Below, one piece after another: positions 34,848 to 43,171 of a stretch of DNA of 64,000 nucleotides. Both the position numbers and the translations under genes were made by a program. The stretch's first letter is position 1; every line of letters begins with the position of its first letter. This DNA comes from Streptomyces sp. TLI_146 (GTDB lineage: Bacteria; Actinomycetota; Actinomycetes; Streptomycetales; Streptomycetaceae). The stretch spans positions 3,844,001-3,908,000 of the forward strand of contig NZ_PJMX01000001.1 of assembly GCF_002846415.1 (NCBI RefSeq), given 5' to 3'. Under the pieces are notes generated by a model. It made no database searches. It was not told the origin of the DNA and was given only the letters and a program-made list of their open reading frames with translations.

Positions 34848-35407
34848 GCCGTCACCCCCCGTTCCTCCAACGCGAGTTTCATGGACCGCAGGGCGTAGAA
34901 GACGCGGGACCTGACGGTCCCGCTCGGCACGCCCAGCACTTCGGCCGCTTCATTGACCGTACGTCCTTTGAAGTACGTTTCGACCAGCGCCTCGCGGTGT
35001 GCGGGTGTCAGGTCGTCGAGTGCGTCCGAGAGCGTCATCAGCCACAGCGCCTTGTCGATCTCGTCCTCCGCGGGCATGACCTCCAGCGGCGACGGATCGA
35101 CCTCCTGCGGCCGGGCCTGCCGGCTGCGGTGGCCGTCGATGACGATGCGCCGTGCGACCGTCACCAGCCAGGGGCGGACCGAACCGGTCGCTCTGTTGAG
35201 CTGACCGGCGTTCTTCCAGGCACGGATGAGCGTCTCCTGCACGACGTCCTCGGCCCGCTGGCGGTCGCCGGCGACGAGACGGAGCACATACGCGAGCAGC
35301 GGGCCCGCGTGTTCGCGGTAGAGCGCCCGCATCAGCTCCTCGTCGGGAACGGAGCGGTGGCGGGCGCCTTGCGGACGGTCATCGGCCACGGCGGCATCCT
35401 TGCGCAC
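34844..35407 (-). CDS. sigU: ECF sigma factor, SigU-like
   Basis: A 187-residue ECF sigma: region 2 is YREHAGPLLAYVLRLVAGDRQRAEDVVQETLIRAWKNAGQL with the WLVTVARRIVIDGHRSR DNA-melting segment. Region 4 is LTPAHREALVETYFKGRTVNEAAEVLGVPSGTVRSRVFYALRSMKLAL. GTG 35407 has GGGAGG 5 bases upstream. A possible autoregulated promoter lies at 35465-35492. It is encoded directly before its anti-sigma. SigU in S. coelicolor controls secreted proteins and, when unleashed, blocks differentiation; orthology here is inferred from position and family. Confidence 0.88.
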   Translation of the reverse strand: MRKDAAVADDRPQGARHRSVPDEELMRALYREHAGPLLAYVLRLVAGDRQRAEDVVQETLIRAWKNAGQLNRATGSVRPWLVTVARRIVIDGHRSRQARPQEVDPSPLEVMPAEDEIDKALWLMTLSDALDDLTPAHREALVETYFKGRTVNEAAEVLGVPSGTVRSRVFYALRSMKLALEERGVTA

Positions 35408-35464
35408 CAGAACCTCCCGGTCGAGACCCTGCCGGCGCGCGGGTCGCGTACCGGCTCATCCCTC

Positions 35465-35492
35465 CATACGGGCGGTTGTCCTGAACCATTCA
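35465..35492 (-). promoter_or_regulatory. Candidate ECF-type promoter of the sigma/anti-sigma operon
   Basis: On the minus strand TGAATG (35487-35492) and CGTATG (35465-35470) are 16 bases apart, close to the TGAACC/CGT pattern of SigL/SigU-type ECF promoters. It would start transcription about 50 bases before the GTG. The -35 departs from consensus at two bases. Confidence 0.35.
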
Positions 35493-35534
35493 AATCAGCG
35501 CGAGATTTTTGTTTACGGGGTGCCCGCACGGTCT

Positions 35535-36101
35535 TCACAAGGCGGCGGCCGCCGTACGCCGCCGGTGGCGGGCCACCCGCTCCCGGTTGCCGCACACCTC
35601 GCTGGAGCACCAGCGCCGCCGCCGCCCGCGCGAGGTGTCCAGGTACAGCCGGAAGCAGTTGTCGCCCTCGCACTGGCGCAGCCGGGACCGGTCCTGCGGG
35701 TCGGTGAGCAGCTCCACCGCGTCCCGGGCGACCACGGCGAGCAGCGCGGTGCAGTCGGGGGCGCCGCTGAGGGTGCGCACGAGCCGTCCGTCGGCGCCCC
35801 GGATCGCACGTACGCCCGGGGGTGCGGCCGCGGCCAGGGCATTGACCCGCTCCAGGGCCGCGGCGGCCGCCCCGCCGCGCCCGCCGAGCTCGGCGTGGAC
35901 CAGTTGTCCGATCTGGTCGCGCAGTTCGGCGAACCGGGCCAGCCACTGGCCGTCGGCCCCCGGCAGCGGGGTGCCGGCCGGCACGAGCCCGGCGCCGACG
36001 AGCCACTGCCCGAGCCGCCCCGCGCTGTCCAGCTGATCGCTGTCGTACGCCCCGGTCGCCACCAGATCCAGACAGATCCGCCCGGAGTCGAACCGCAACA
36101 T
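35535..36101 (-). CDS. CGNR zinc-finger/ABATE-domain protein
   Basis: A 188-residue protein with an N-terminal ABATE-like domain (GRICLDLVATGAYDSDQLDSAGRLGQWLVGAGL). At the C-terminus is the CGNR zinc finger: RQCEGDNCFRLYLDTSRGRRRRWCSSEVCGNRERVARHRRR, with the Cys4 set and the CGNR signature. The basic tail fits nucleic-acid binding. These proteins are thought to be stress- or regulation-linked transcriptional regulators in actinobacteria, but the target is unknown. It lies between the sigma operon and the acetyltransferase, with its own gaps on both sides. Confidence 0.85.
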   Translation of the reverse strand: MLRFDSGRICLDLVATGAYDSDQLDSAGRLGQWLVGAGLVPAGTPLPGADGQWLARFAELRDQIGQLVHAELGGRGGAAAAALERVNALAAAAPPGVRAIRGADGRLVRTLSGAPDCTALLAVVARDAVELLTDPQDRSRLRQCEGDNCFRLYLDTSRGRRRRWCSSEVCGNRERVARHRRRTAAAAL

Positions 36102-36211
36102 GCGCCACCGCCTTGGGGGTTACCGGTGAGTGCCGTGCCTCCAGAGTGCCCGCCCGGGGGCGGCGCCGGAAGCCCTCCTGCCGGGCGCGGGCGGGCGGTT
36201 CGGCCGAGGGC

Positions 36212-36721
36212 CTAGGCCGTCGGCGGGCCGTCGTGCAGGATCCGCTGGAACAGGCGGTGGTCGCGCCAGGCGCCGTCGATGTGGAGGTAGCGGGGGGCGA
36301 CGCCGATCTCGGTGAAGCCGGCCTTGGCCAGGACGCGCTGGGAGGCGGTGTTGGCGAGGACCGTTCCGGCCTCGACGCGGTGCAGCCCGAGCTCCTCGCG
36401 GGCGGCCCGGCACACCTCCTCGACGAGCCGGGTCGCCAGGCCCCGGCCGGTGTGCGCGCCGTCGATCCAGTACCCCAGGCTCGCGCTGCAGAAGGGCCCA
36501 CGGGCCACGCCGGAGAGCGTGGCCTGGCCGATCACCAGCTCCCCCTCGGTGAGCAGCCAGCGGGGCGCGGCGGCGTCGAGGAGACGTTCCTTCTGCCCGG
36601 CCTCGGTGAAGAACGACTCGGGGCGGTGCGGCTCCCAGGGCCGCAGATGGTCCCGGTTGCGGACGTAGGCGGCCGCGAGGGCGGACGCGTCGGCCGGGGA
36701 CGCGGGGCGCAGTTCGGTCAT
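36212..36721 (-). CDS. GNAT acetyltransferase, RimJ/RimL-like
   Basis: A 169-residue GNAT protein. ELRPASPADASALAAAYVRNRDHLRPWEPHRPESFFT is the RimJ/RimL-type opening. The acetyl-CoA loop lies in SLGYWIDGAHTGRGLATRLVEEVCR, and LHRVEAGTVLANTASQRVLAKAGFTEIG completes the fold. It would acetylate an N-terminal amino group or a small amine; the substrate cannot be told. It is on the same strand as nnaR, 55 bases downstream. Confidence 0.87.
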   Translation of the reverse strand: MTELRPASPADASALAAAYVRNRDHLRPWEPHRPESFFTEAGQKERLLDAAAPRWLLTEGELVIGQATLSGVARGPFCSASLGYWIDGAHTGRGLATRLVEEVCRAAREELGLHRVEAGTVLANTASQRVLAKAGFTEIGVAPRYLHIDGAWRDHRLFQRILHDGPPTA

Positions 36722-36776
36722 GCCCGTACGGTAGACGCGGCCGCGGCCTGACCGGCAGGGCCCCGCCCCACCCTCC

Positions 36777-37916
36777 TCAGCGGTCGGCGTACTTGGCGTC
36801 CGCGCCCGGGTCGAGGGCCAGCCGGTAGCCGCGCTTGACCACGGTCTGGATGAGCTTGGGGGCGCCCAGGGCGGTGCGCAGCCGGGTCATCGCGGTCTCC
36901 ACGGCGTGCTCGTCCGTGCCCGAGCCCGGCAGGGCCCGCAGCAGGTCGGCGCGGGAGACCACCCAGCCGGGGCGGGCGGCGAGGGTGCGCAGGAGCGACA
37001 TCCCGGCGGGCGGGACGGGCCGCAGCTCGCCGTCGACCAGGACCGCGTGGCCGCGGATCTCCACCCGGCGCCCGGCGATCGGCAACGCCCTTGCCCGGGC
37101 GGGCAGTTCGCAGCAGAGCAGCTGGACCAGCGGCCCGAGCCGGAACCGCTCGGGCGCCACCGTCTTGATCCCGCGCGCCTGCAGCGGCAGCGCCGTGACC
37201 GGCCCGACGCAGGCGGCCAGCACATCGCGGTCGAGCGCCCGCAGCAGCTCGTCGAGCATCCCGCGCTCCTCGGCGCGGGAGAACAGGGACGCGGCGGCGG
37301 GGGCGCTGGTGAAGGTCACCGCGTCCAGTCCGCGCGCCACGGTGAGGTCGAGCAGCCGGTCGAGCGGGCCGAGGTCCTCGGGCGGCAGCCACCGGTAGAC
37401 GGGCACCCCGACGACCTGGGCGCCGCCGGCCCGCAGCGCCTCCACGAAGCCGGGCAGCGGCTCCCCGTGCAGCTGGACGGCTATCCGGCGGCCCTCGACG
37501 CCCTGCTCCAGGAGCCGGTCCAGGACCTCGGCCATCGAGTCGGACGAGGGCGACCACTCCTCGGTGAGCCCCGCCGCCCGTATCGCGCCCTTCGCCTTCG
37601 GCCCGCGCGCGAGCAGCTCGGTGTCGCCGAGCCGGGCGAGCAGCGACTCGCCGAGCCCCCAGCCGTCGGCGGCCTCCACCCAGCCCCGGAAGCCGATCGC
37701 GGTGGTGGCCACGACGATGTGCGGCGGCTCGTCGATCAGCTCCTTGGTGGCCGAGAGCAGCTCGCTGTCGTTGGCGAGCGGCACGATCCGCAGGGCGGGC
37801 CCGTGCACCACCGCGGCGCCGCGGCGCTGAAGGAGCGCCCCCAGCTCCTCGGCGCGGCGCGCGGCGGTGACGCCGACCGTGAAACCGGCGAGGGGTCCGT
37901 GCTGTGTGTCGACCAT
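36777..37916 (-). CDS. nnaR: NnaR-like regulator: uroporphyrinogen-III synthase domain fused to a winged helix
   Basis: A 379-residue fusion. Residues 1-265 are HemD-like (LAGFTVGVTAARRAEELGALLQRRGAAVVHGPALRIVP, then HIVVATTAIGFRGWVEAA and AVTFTSAPAAASLF). Residues ~275-370 form an OmpR-type winged helix (VEIRGHAVLVDGELRPVPPAGMSLLRTLA and TDEHAVETAMTRLRTALGAPKLIQTVVKRGYRL). This architecture is that of NnaR, a GlnR-controlled activator of nitrate/nitrite assimilation. The adjacent narK supports that reading over a simple haem-biosynthesis enzyme. ATG 37916 has GGAGAG just upstream. Confidence 0.87.
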   Translation of the reverse strand: MVDTQHGPLAGFTVGVTAARRAEELGALLQRRGAAVVHGPALRIVPLANDSELLSATKELIDEPPHIVVATTAIGFRGWVEAADGWGLGESLLARLGDTELLARGPKAKGAIRAAGLTEEWSPSSDSMAEVLDRLLEQGVEGRRIAVQLHGEPLPGFVEALRAGGAQVVGVPVYRWLPPEDLGPLDRLLDLTVARGLDAVTFTSAPAAASLFSRAEERGMLDELLRALDRDVLAACVGPVTALPLQARGIKTVAPERFRLGPLVQLLCCELPARARALPIAGRRVEIRGHAVLVDGELRPVPPAGMSLLRTLAARPGWVVSRADLLRALPGSGTDEHAVETAMTRLRTALGAPKLIQTVVKRGYRLALDPGADAKYADR

Positions 37917-38051
37917 GACTCTCCAACCGGGGTGGTGCGGCGGTTCGCACCGAGCCTGTCAACCCCGCGTGACAGGCCCGGTTCGCGCGCGTGTCCCCGG
38001 TGTTACGGCGAGGACGGCCGCGGCGCGCTCCCTGTGTCCTATTAGACCCCG

Positions 38052-39383
38052 TCAGACCTCGGCGTATACGGGCTCGGACGGTGCGGTCGCGGCGGCCGGA
38101 CGGCGAAGGTACACCGCCCAAGTGGCCGTGAAGCAGACCGCGTAGAAGAGGAGGAAGGAGACGAAGGCGGCGGTTCCGGTGCCGTTGCTCAGGAACGACT
38201 GGCGGAAGGCGAGGTTGATCCCGAGCCCGCCGAGCGCGCCGACGGCGCCGATCAGCCCCATCGCGGCCCCGGAGAGCCGCCGCCCGTACGCGGCCGCGGC
38301 TTCTCCCGCCATGCCCTGGGAGACGGCCCTGGCCTGGAAGATCGCCGGGATCATCTTGTACGTGGAGCCGTTGCCGAGCCCGCTGAGCACGAAGAGCGAG
38401 ATGAACCCGACGAGGAAGACGCCGAGCGACTTCTGTACGGATGTGAAGATCACGACGCCGGTGGCCAGGGACATCGCGGCGAACGTCCACAGCGTGATCC
38501 GCGCGCCCCCGAACCGGTCCGCGAACGCCCCGCCCACGGGCCGGATCAGCGAGCCGAGCAGCGGCCCGATGAAGGTGAGGGAGGCGGCCTGGAGCGGGGT
38601 GCGCCCGAACTGGGTCTGGAGGACGAGCCCGAAGGCGAAGCTGTACCCGATGAACGACCCGAAGGTCCCGATGTACAGCAGCGCCATGATCCATGTGTGC
38701 CGGTCGCGCACGGCCTCCAGGGCGGCCCCGGTGTCGTTCCTCACGGGCGCGAGGTTGTCCATCTTCAGCGCGGCGCCGATGGCGGCGGCGACGATGAGCG
38801 GCACGTACACACCGAGCACGATGCGCGGATGGGTGGCCCCGGCGGTCCCGATGACGAGCAGCCCGATGAGCTGCACGACGGGCACCCCGATGTTCCCGCC
38901 GCCCGCGTTGAGCCCGAGGGCCCACCCCTTCTTCCGCAACGGGAAGAAGGAGTTGATGTTGGTCATGGAGGAGGCGAAGTTGCCGCCGCCGATGCCGGCG
39001 AGGGCGGCGACGAGCATGAAGGTGGAGTACGAGGTGCCGGGCTCCATCACGACGTACGCGGCGATGGTCGGGACGAGCAGCGACAGGGCACTGAAGATGG
39101 TCCAGTTCCGGCCACCGAACTTGGCGACCGCGAAGGTGTACGGGATCCGCACGAGCGCCCCGACGAAGGTCGCCGTCGAGATCAGGAAGAACTTCCCCGC
39201 CGGGTCGACGTGGTACTTGGGCCCCATGAACAGGACCATCACCGACCACATGGTCCAGATGGAGAACCCGATGTGCTCGGAGAACACGGAGAACCAGAGG
39301 TTGCGCCGGGCGATCCGCTCCCCCGTCCGCTCCCAGAAGACCTCGTCCTCGGGATCCCACTCCTCGATCCAACGGCCGTTCAT
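38052..39383 (-). CDS. narK: Nitrate/nitrite MFS transporter
   Basis: A 443-residue MFS protein with 12 predicted membrane segments. The nitrate signature regions are visible: ALAGIGGGNFASSMTNINSFFPLRKKGWALGLNAGGGNIGVPVVQ (first) and the GLGNGSTYKMIPAIF stretch (second), with conserved Arg residues for anion binding (RIPYTF and RPVGG). ATG 39383 with GGGGAGG 5 bases upstream sets the start; it lies 27 codons inside the longest open frame. It precedes nnaR on the same strand with a 135-base gap. Together they point to nitrate uptake and its control; no nitrate reductase is in the window. Confidence 0.92.
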   Translation of the reverse strand: MNGRWIEEWDPEDEVFWERTGERIARRNLWFSVFSEHIGFSIWTMWSVMVLFMGPKYHVDPAGKFFLISTATFVGALVRIPYTFAVAKFGGRNWTIFSALSLLVPTIAAYVVMEPGTSYSTFMLVAALAGIGGGNFASSMTNINSFFPLRKKGWALGLNAGGGNIGVPVVQLIGLLVIGTAGATHPRIVLGVYVPLIVAAAIGAALKMDNLAPVRNDTGAALEAVRDRHTWIMALLYIGTFGSFIGYSFAFGLVLQTQFGRTPLQAASLTFIGPLLGSLIRPVGGAFADRFGGARITLWTFAAMSLATGVVIFTSVQKSLGVFLVGFISLFVLSGLGNGSTYKMIPAIFQARAVSQGMAGEAAAAYGRRLSGAAMGLIGAVGALGGLGINLAFRQSFLSNGTGTAAFVSFLLFYAVCFTATWAVYLRRPAAATAPSEPVYAEV

Positions 39384-39427
39384 TGACGCCTCCCCGATCG
39401 ACGGGCCCTGCTGACTGTGTGCTGACT

Positions 39428-39483
39428 GTTTCCGGACACCGACGGTAGGCAGGCCGGGTTTCACCCCCGTGCCGCCGCGTGAC
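39428..39483 (-). promoter_or_regulatory. Possible GlnR-type sites upstream of narK
   Basis: On the minus strand GTCGG-n6-GAAAC (39428-39443) and a GTCAC...GTGAAAC arrangement (39458-39483) resemble degenerate GTnAC-n6-GAAAC GlnR half sites. They lie 45-100 bases upstream of the start. Nitrogen control of narK/nnaR is expected biologically, but both sites have mismatches or wrong spacing. Confidence 0.3.
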
Positions 39484-39632
39484 CGCCGGGCAACCTTGTG
39501 TTCACGGGGGAACGGATGGTGCGGTGAGGCCCGCCCCCGCGCGGCTGCGGCCGCAACTCTTCATGGCGGGGCGTGCGGGACGGAACAGGGGGGGTCCGCA
39601 GTCGCACAGCGGGGAGGGGCGCGGGCCGGGAC

Positions 39633-39675
39633 AACGAGGAGGGGCCCGGACACATGGTCCGGGCCCCTCCTCGTT
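39633..39675. terminator. Perfect 19-bp stem terminator
   Basis: Arms at 39633-39651 and 39657-39675 (AACGAGGAGGGGCCCGGAC and complement) with a 5-base loop lie 12 bases past the acyltransferase stop and end the matA-matB-acyltransferase transcript. Confidence 0.88.
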
Positions 39676-39686
39676 CTCTCACGCGC

Positions 39687-40967
39687 TCAGCGCTTCCCCC
39701 CTGCGGACCTGCCGTCCGGCCACAGTCTCGGGCTGCGCTTGGCGGCCACGTCCTCGACCCAGCCGAAGCTCAGGACGCACAGGCCGATCAGGGCCCAGGT
39801 GAAGGCGAGTACCGGCCAGGGGCTGTCCAGCAGCCACGGCACGCTCTCGCCCAGGGAGCCGACGCCCCACAGCCGGTCCCACATCGTCGCCGCGGCGAGG
39901 ATGCACACGTTGTGCCACAGGTAGACCGTCACCGCGCGCGAGTTGAGCAGGGTGATCAGCCGGTCCCAACGGCGCAGCTTGGGCGGCCACTGCGACCACG
40001 ACGGGCTGAAGTGGAGGAGCAGCAGGACGGCGCCGAACGACCAGAGGGCCTGGGCGAGCGGGATGCCGTCGAGCTCGTTCTCGCCGCCGAAGTCGTTCCG
40101 CATGGCCCACCAGAGGCCGACGCCCAGGATGAACGGGACCACCGCCGGGACGATGTACCGCGGCATACGGCTCAGGACGCCCTGCTGGTGGGCCATGCCC
40201 AGGACCCAGCAGGCGCCGAACGTGGAGAAGTCGGTGATCGCGGAGTCGACTCGCTCCGGCAGGTCGAAGCTGCCGAAGGTCAGGACCGCCGACAGCGCCA
40301 GCGGCGCCAGGATCGTCGTCCACGGCACCTTGCGCAGATAGCGCAGGATCAGCGGAGACAGCAGGACGTACCAGAGGTAGGCCCGCAGGTACCAGAGCGG
40401 CTCGGCGACGTTGCCCGCCCAGGAGCCGTCCAGGAAGCCGTGGATGCCGGGGAGGTCGGAGGCGTACGGGGGGTCGCTCAGCGGGACGATCCAGAACAGG
40501 AGGTGGCCCCACCACCAGCCGGGGTGGCCGTCCGCGTCCGGTCCCCAGCCCTGGGCGATCATGCCGGTGACGCCGATCGCGCCCAGCAGCCACATCGGCG
40601 GCAGCAGGCGCCGCATCCGGCTGCGGATGACCTGGGGCGCCGGGCGCTTGAGGGAGCGCCCCATGAGGTTGCCCGCGAGGGCGAACATGACGCCCATGGA
40701 GGGGAAGGCCAGCGGCAGCCAGGCCCAGCCCATGAGGTGGTAGAGGACGACACGGAACAGGGCCAGCGCCCTGAGCAGGTCGAAGTACCGGTCGCGGCCG
40801 GGCTTGGCGGGCGCGGGCGCCTCGGGCTTGTGGCGCAGGGCCGCCGCCGGCGGCGACAGGTAACGCGGCTCCCCTCCCGCGTGCTCGGCGTGGGGAGGCG
40901 CGCCCTGCTCGTTCGTTCCGTACGGGCCGGGCTGCGGCCAGGCGCCCGTGGGCTCGGTGGTGGTCAT
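39687..40967 (-). CDS. Membrane acyltransferase (acyltransferase 3 family) of the mat locus
   Basis: A 426-residue protein with about 10 membrane segments and the acyltransferase-3 opening (RDRYFDLLRALALFRVVLYHLMGWAWLPLAFPSMGVMFALAGNLMG). The first 55 residues are Pro/Ala-rich and cytoplasmic. The family moves acyl groups onto exported sugars. ATG 40967 overlaps the stop of matB by 4 bases (ATGA), so it almost certainly acts on the same polysaccharide, for example by acylating the beta-1,6-GlcNAc polymer. That role is inferred from coupling only. Confidence 0.85.
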   Translation of the reverse strand: MTTTEPTGAWPQPGPYGTNEQGAPPHAEHAGGEPRYLSPPAAALRHKPEAPAPAKPGRDRYFDLLRALALFRVVLYHLMGWAWLPLAFPSMGVMFALAGNLMGRSLKRPAPQVIRSRMRRLLPPMWLLGAIGVTGMIAQGWGPDADGHPGWWWGHLLFWIVPLSDPPYASDLPGIHGFLDGSWAGNVAEPLWYLRAYLWYVLLSPLILRYLRKVPWTTILAPLALSAVLTFGSFDLPERVDSAITDFSTFGACWVLGMAHQQGVLSRMPRYIVPAVVPFILGVGLWWAMRNDFGGENELDGIPLAQALWSFGAVLLLLHFSPSWSQWPPKLRRWDRLITLLNSRAVTVYLWHNVCILAAATMWDRLWGVGSLGESVPWLLDSPWPVLAFTWALIGLCVLSFGWVEDVAAKRSPRLWPDGRSAGGKR

Positions 40968-43171
40968 GCGACGGGCCTCCGGTCGACGTTCTCCTTGCTG
41001 CCTCGCTGCGTCGGGATGCCTCCCGGCGCCTCCACCGCACCCGTCCGCCGCAGCTTCTGCCACCGCAGCCGGCCGCCGGTGAGGGCGGTGATCCAGGACT
41101 GGAGGAGCACCACGTACATCAGCTGGCGGTAGAGGACCTGCTGGAGCGGGAGCGACACCAGGTGGGTGAGGCGTTCGCGGTCCAGGCGGAACGCGTAGGC
41201 CGCGCAGACCAGTTGGATCACCAGCACGCCCAGCCACGCCACCACGGTCTTCTGCGTCGGGCCGAAGACCAGGCCGTACAGGAGGAACACGTCGATCAGC
41301 GGGGCGAGGAGGGGGGCCAGGACCATGAAGAGCGAGACCAGGGGGAGGCCCACTCGGCCGAAGCGGCCCGACGGGCCGCGCTCGAAGACCGCGCGGCGGT
41401 GCTTCCAGATCGCCTGCATCGTGCCGTACGACCAGCGGTAGCGCTGCGACCAGAGCTGCTGTACGGACTCCGGCGCCTCGGTCCAGGCGCGCGCGTTCTC
41501 GGCGTACACGACCCGCCAGCCGTCGCGGTGCATCGCCATGGTGACATCGGTGTCCTCGGCGAGGGTGTCCTCGCTGATGCCGCCGACCCGCTCCAGGGCG
41601 GTGCGGCGGAAGGCACCGACCGCGCCCGGGATGGTCGGCATGCAGCCGAGCACGTCGTACATCCGGCGGTCCAGGTTGAAGCCCATCACGTACTCGATGT
41701 GCTGCCAGGCGCCGATGAGCGAGTCGCGGTTGCCCACCTTGGCGTTGCCCGCGACCGCGCCGACCCTCGGGTCGCCGAACGGCTGCACCAGCTCGCGTAC
41801 GGTCGACGGCTCGAAGACGGTGTCGCCGTCCATCATCACGACGATGTCGTAACGGGCGTTCCTGATGCCGTTGTTGAGCGCCGACGGCTTGCCGCCGTTG
41901 GGCTGGCGGATCACCCGGACGTTCGGCAGCCGCATCGCCTCGACGATGTCCGCGGTGCCGTCGGTGGAACCGTCGTCGACGACGAGCACCTCGATGGGGT
42001 GGTCGCTGGCCATCAGCGAGCGCACGGTGTTGGCGATGCACTCGCGCTCGTTGTACGCGGGGACGATCACCGAGACCGGCTCGATGACCTCGGGGCCCCA
42101 GCGGAACCCGCGCGCCCGCACCTTGCGCGCGTGCAGGAACGACAGGATCAGCATCAGCCCGAACCGGGCGAAGACCAGCACGCCGATCACGGCGAGCCCG
42201 CCCACCAGGATGTCGGTGGTGTGCTCGGAGACCTGGACGGCGAAGACGAACGCCTTGCCCTTCCACAGGTCCATGCCGGTGACCGGGGTGTGCGCGCTCG
42301 GGGCGTTCAGGGCCTCGGTCAGATTCACGAACGTGTAGCCCTTGCCCTGGAGCTCGGGCAGGAAGGTGTCGAGCGCGGCCACCGTCTGCGAGCGGTCGCC
42401 GCCGGAGTCGTGCATCAGGACGATGGCGCCCTTGCCGTGCTTGGGCGTGGCGTTCTTGATGATCGTCCGGATGCCCGGGCGCTGCCAGTCCTCACTGTCC
42501 GTGGAGTCCAGCGCGGTGATGTACCCGCGGCTGCCCACGTACTTGATCACCGGCCAGTTCTCGTCGTCGATCGCGTCCGCGAACGACGAGTACGGCGGCC
42601 GGAAGAGGGAGGTGCGGATGCCGGCGGCGCCTTCGAGGGCCAGCTGGTTCTGCGCGAGCTCCCAGTCGATCCGGGCGTGCGACTGGTAGGAGAGGTCGGG
42701 GTGGTTGAAGGTGTGCAGGCCGACCTCGTGGCCCTCGTCGACCATCCGCTTGACCAGATCGGGGTAGCGGGCGGCGTTGGCGCCGGTGACGAAGAAGACG
42801 CCGTGCGCGTGGTACTTCTTCAGCTGGTCGAGCACCTTCGGGGTCCAGGTGGGGTCCGGGCCGTCGTCGAAGGTGAGCACCAGTTTGTGCTTGGGGATGT
42901 CGAGGCTGGTGGGCTTGCCCGTGCCCCGTGCGTCGATGACCGGGCCGCCGTCCAGGATGTGCTCGGGCACCGTGTCGGTGGAGGCGTCCGGGCGGATGCG
43001 GTGGTCGGCGAGTATCTCGTTGTGGACGTACCCGCGCAGCATCAGCATCGCGAAGAGCGCGACGAGGAAGAGCAGCGGCAGCAGATAGCGCATCGGCAGT
43101 CTGCGGCGTCTCGGCGTGCGCGGGGTCGTGGCGGAAGTCGTACGACGGATCGTACGGCGAGGGGCTTTCAC
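40964..43171 (-). CDS. matB: Bifunctional polysaccharide deacetylase / family 2 glycosyltransferase (MatB-like)
   Basis: A 735-residue protein. A basic N-terminus and one membrane helix (about 28-48) lead to an extracytoplasmic CE4 deacetylase domain: LVLTFDDGPDPTW, HEVGLHTFNHPD (metal His pair) and LFRPPYSSF. After a second membrane segment comes a GT2 synthase: VSVIVPAYNERECI, VVDDGSTD, MMDGDTVF, EDTDVTM and QQLWSQRYRW (QxxRW). C-terminal helices form the export channel. MatB in Streptomyces makes a poly-beta-1,6-GlcNAc-type polymer causing mycelial aggregation; the match is by architecture and position. GTG 43171 overlaps the matA stop by 4 bases. Confidence 0.9.
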   Translation of the reverse strand: MKAPRRTIRRTTSATTPRTPRRRRLPMRYLLPLLFLVALFAMLMLRGYVHNEILADHRIRPDASTDTVPEHILDGGPVIDARGTGKPTSLDIPKHKLVLTFDDGPDPTWTPKVLDQLKKYHAHGVFFVTGANAARYPDLVKRMVDEGHEVGLHTFNHPDLSYQSHARIDWELAQNQLALEGAAGIRTSLFRPPYSSFADAIDDENWPVIKYVGSRGYITALDSTDSEDWQRPGIRTIIKNATPKHGKGAIVLMHDSGGDRSQTVAALDTFLPELQGKGYTFVNLTEALNAPSAHTPVTGMDLWKGKAFVFAVQVSEHTTDILVGGLAVIGVLVFARFGLMLILSFLHARKVRARGFRWGPEVIEPVSVIVPAYNERECIANTVRSLMASDHPIEVLVVDDGSTDGTADIVEAMRLPNVRVIRQPNGGKPSALNNGIRNARYDIVVMMDGDTVFEPSTVRELVQPFGDPRVGAVAGNAKVGNRDSLIGAWQHIEYVMGFNLDRRMYDVLGCMPTIPGAVGAFRRTALERVGGISEDTLAEDTDVTMAMHRDGWRVVYAENARAWTEAPESVQQLWSQRYRWSYGTMQAIWKHRRAVFERGPSGRFGRVGLPLVSLFMVLAPLLAPLIDVFLLYGLVFGPTQKTVVAWLGVLVIQLVCAAYAFRLDRERLTHLVSLPLQQVLYRQLMYVVLLQSWITALTGGRLRWQKLRRTGAVEAPGGIPTQRGSKENVDRRPVA

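Noticed and set aside
37867-38145. Short plus-strand frame between nnaR and narK
   Set aside because: Overlaps the ends of both real genes on the other strand and has no start signal.
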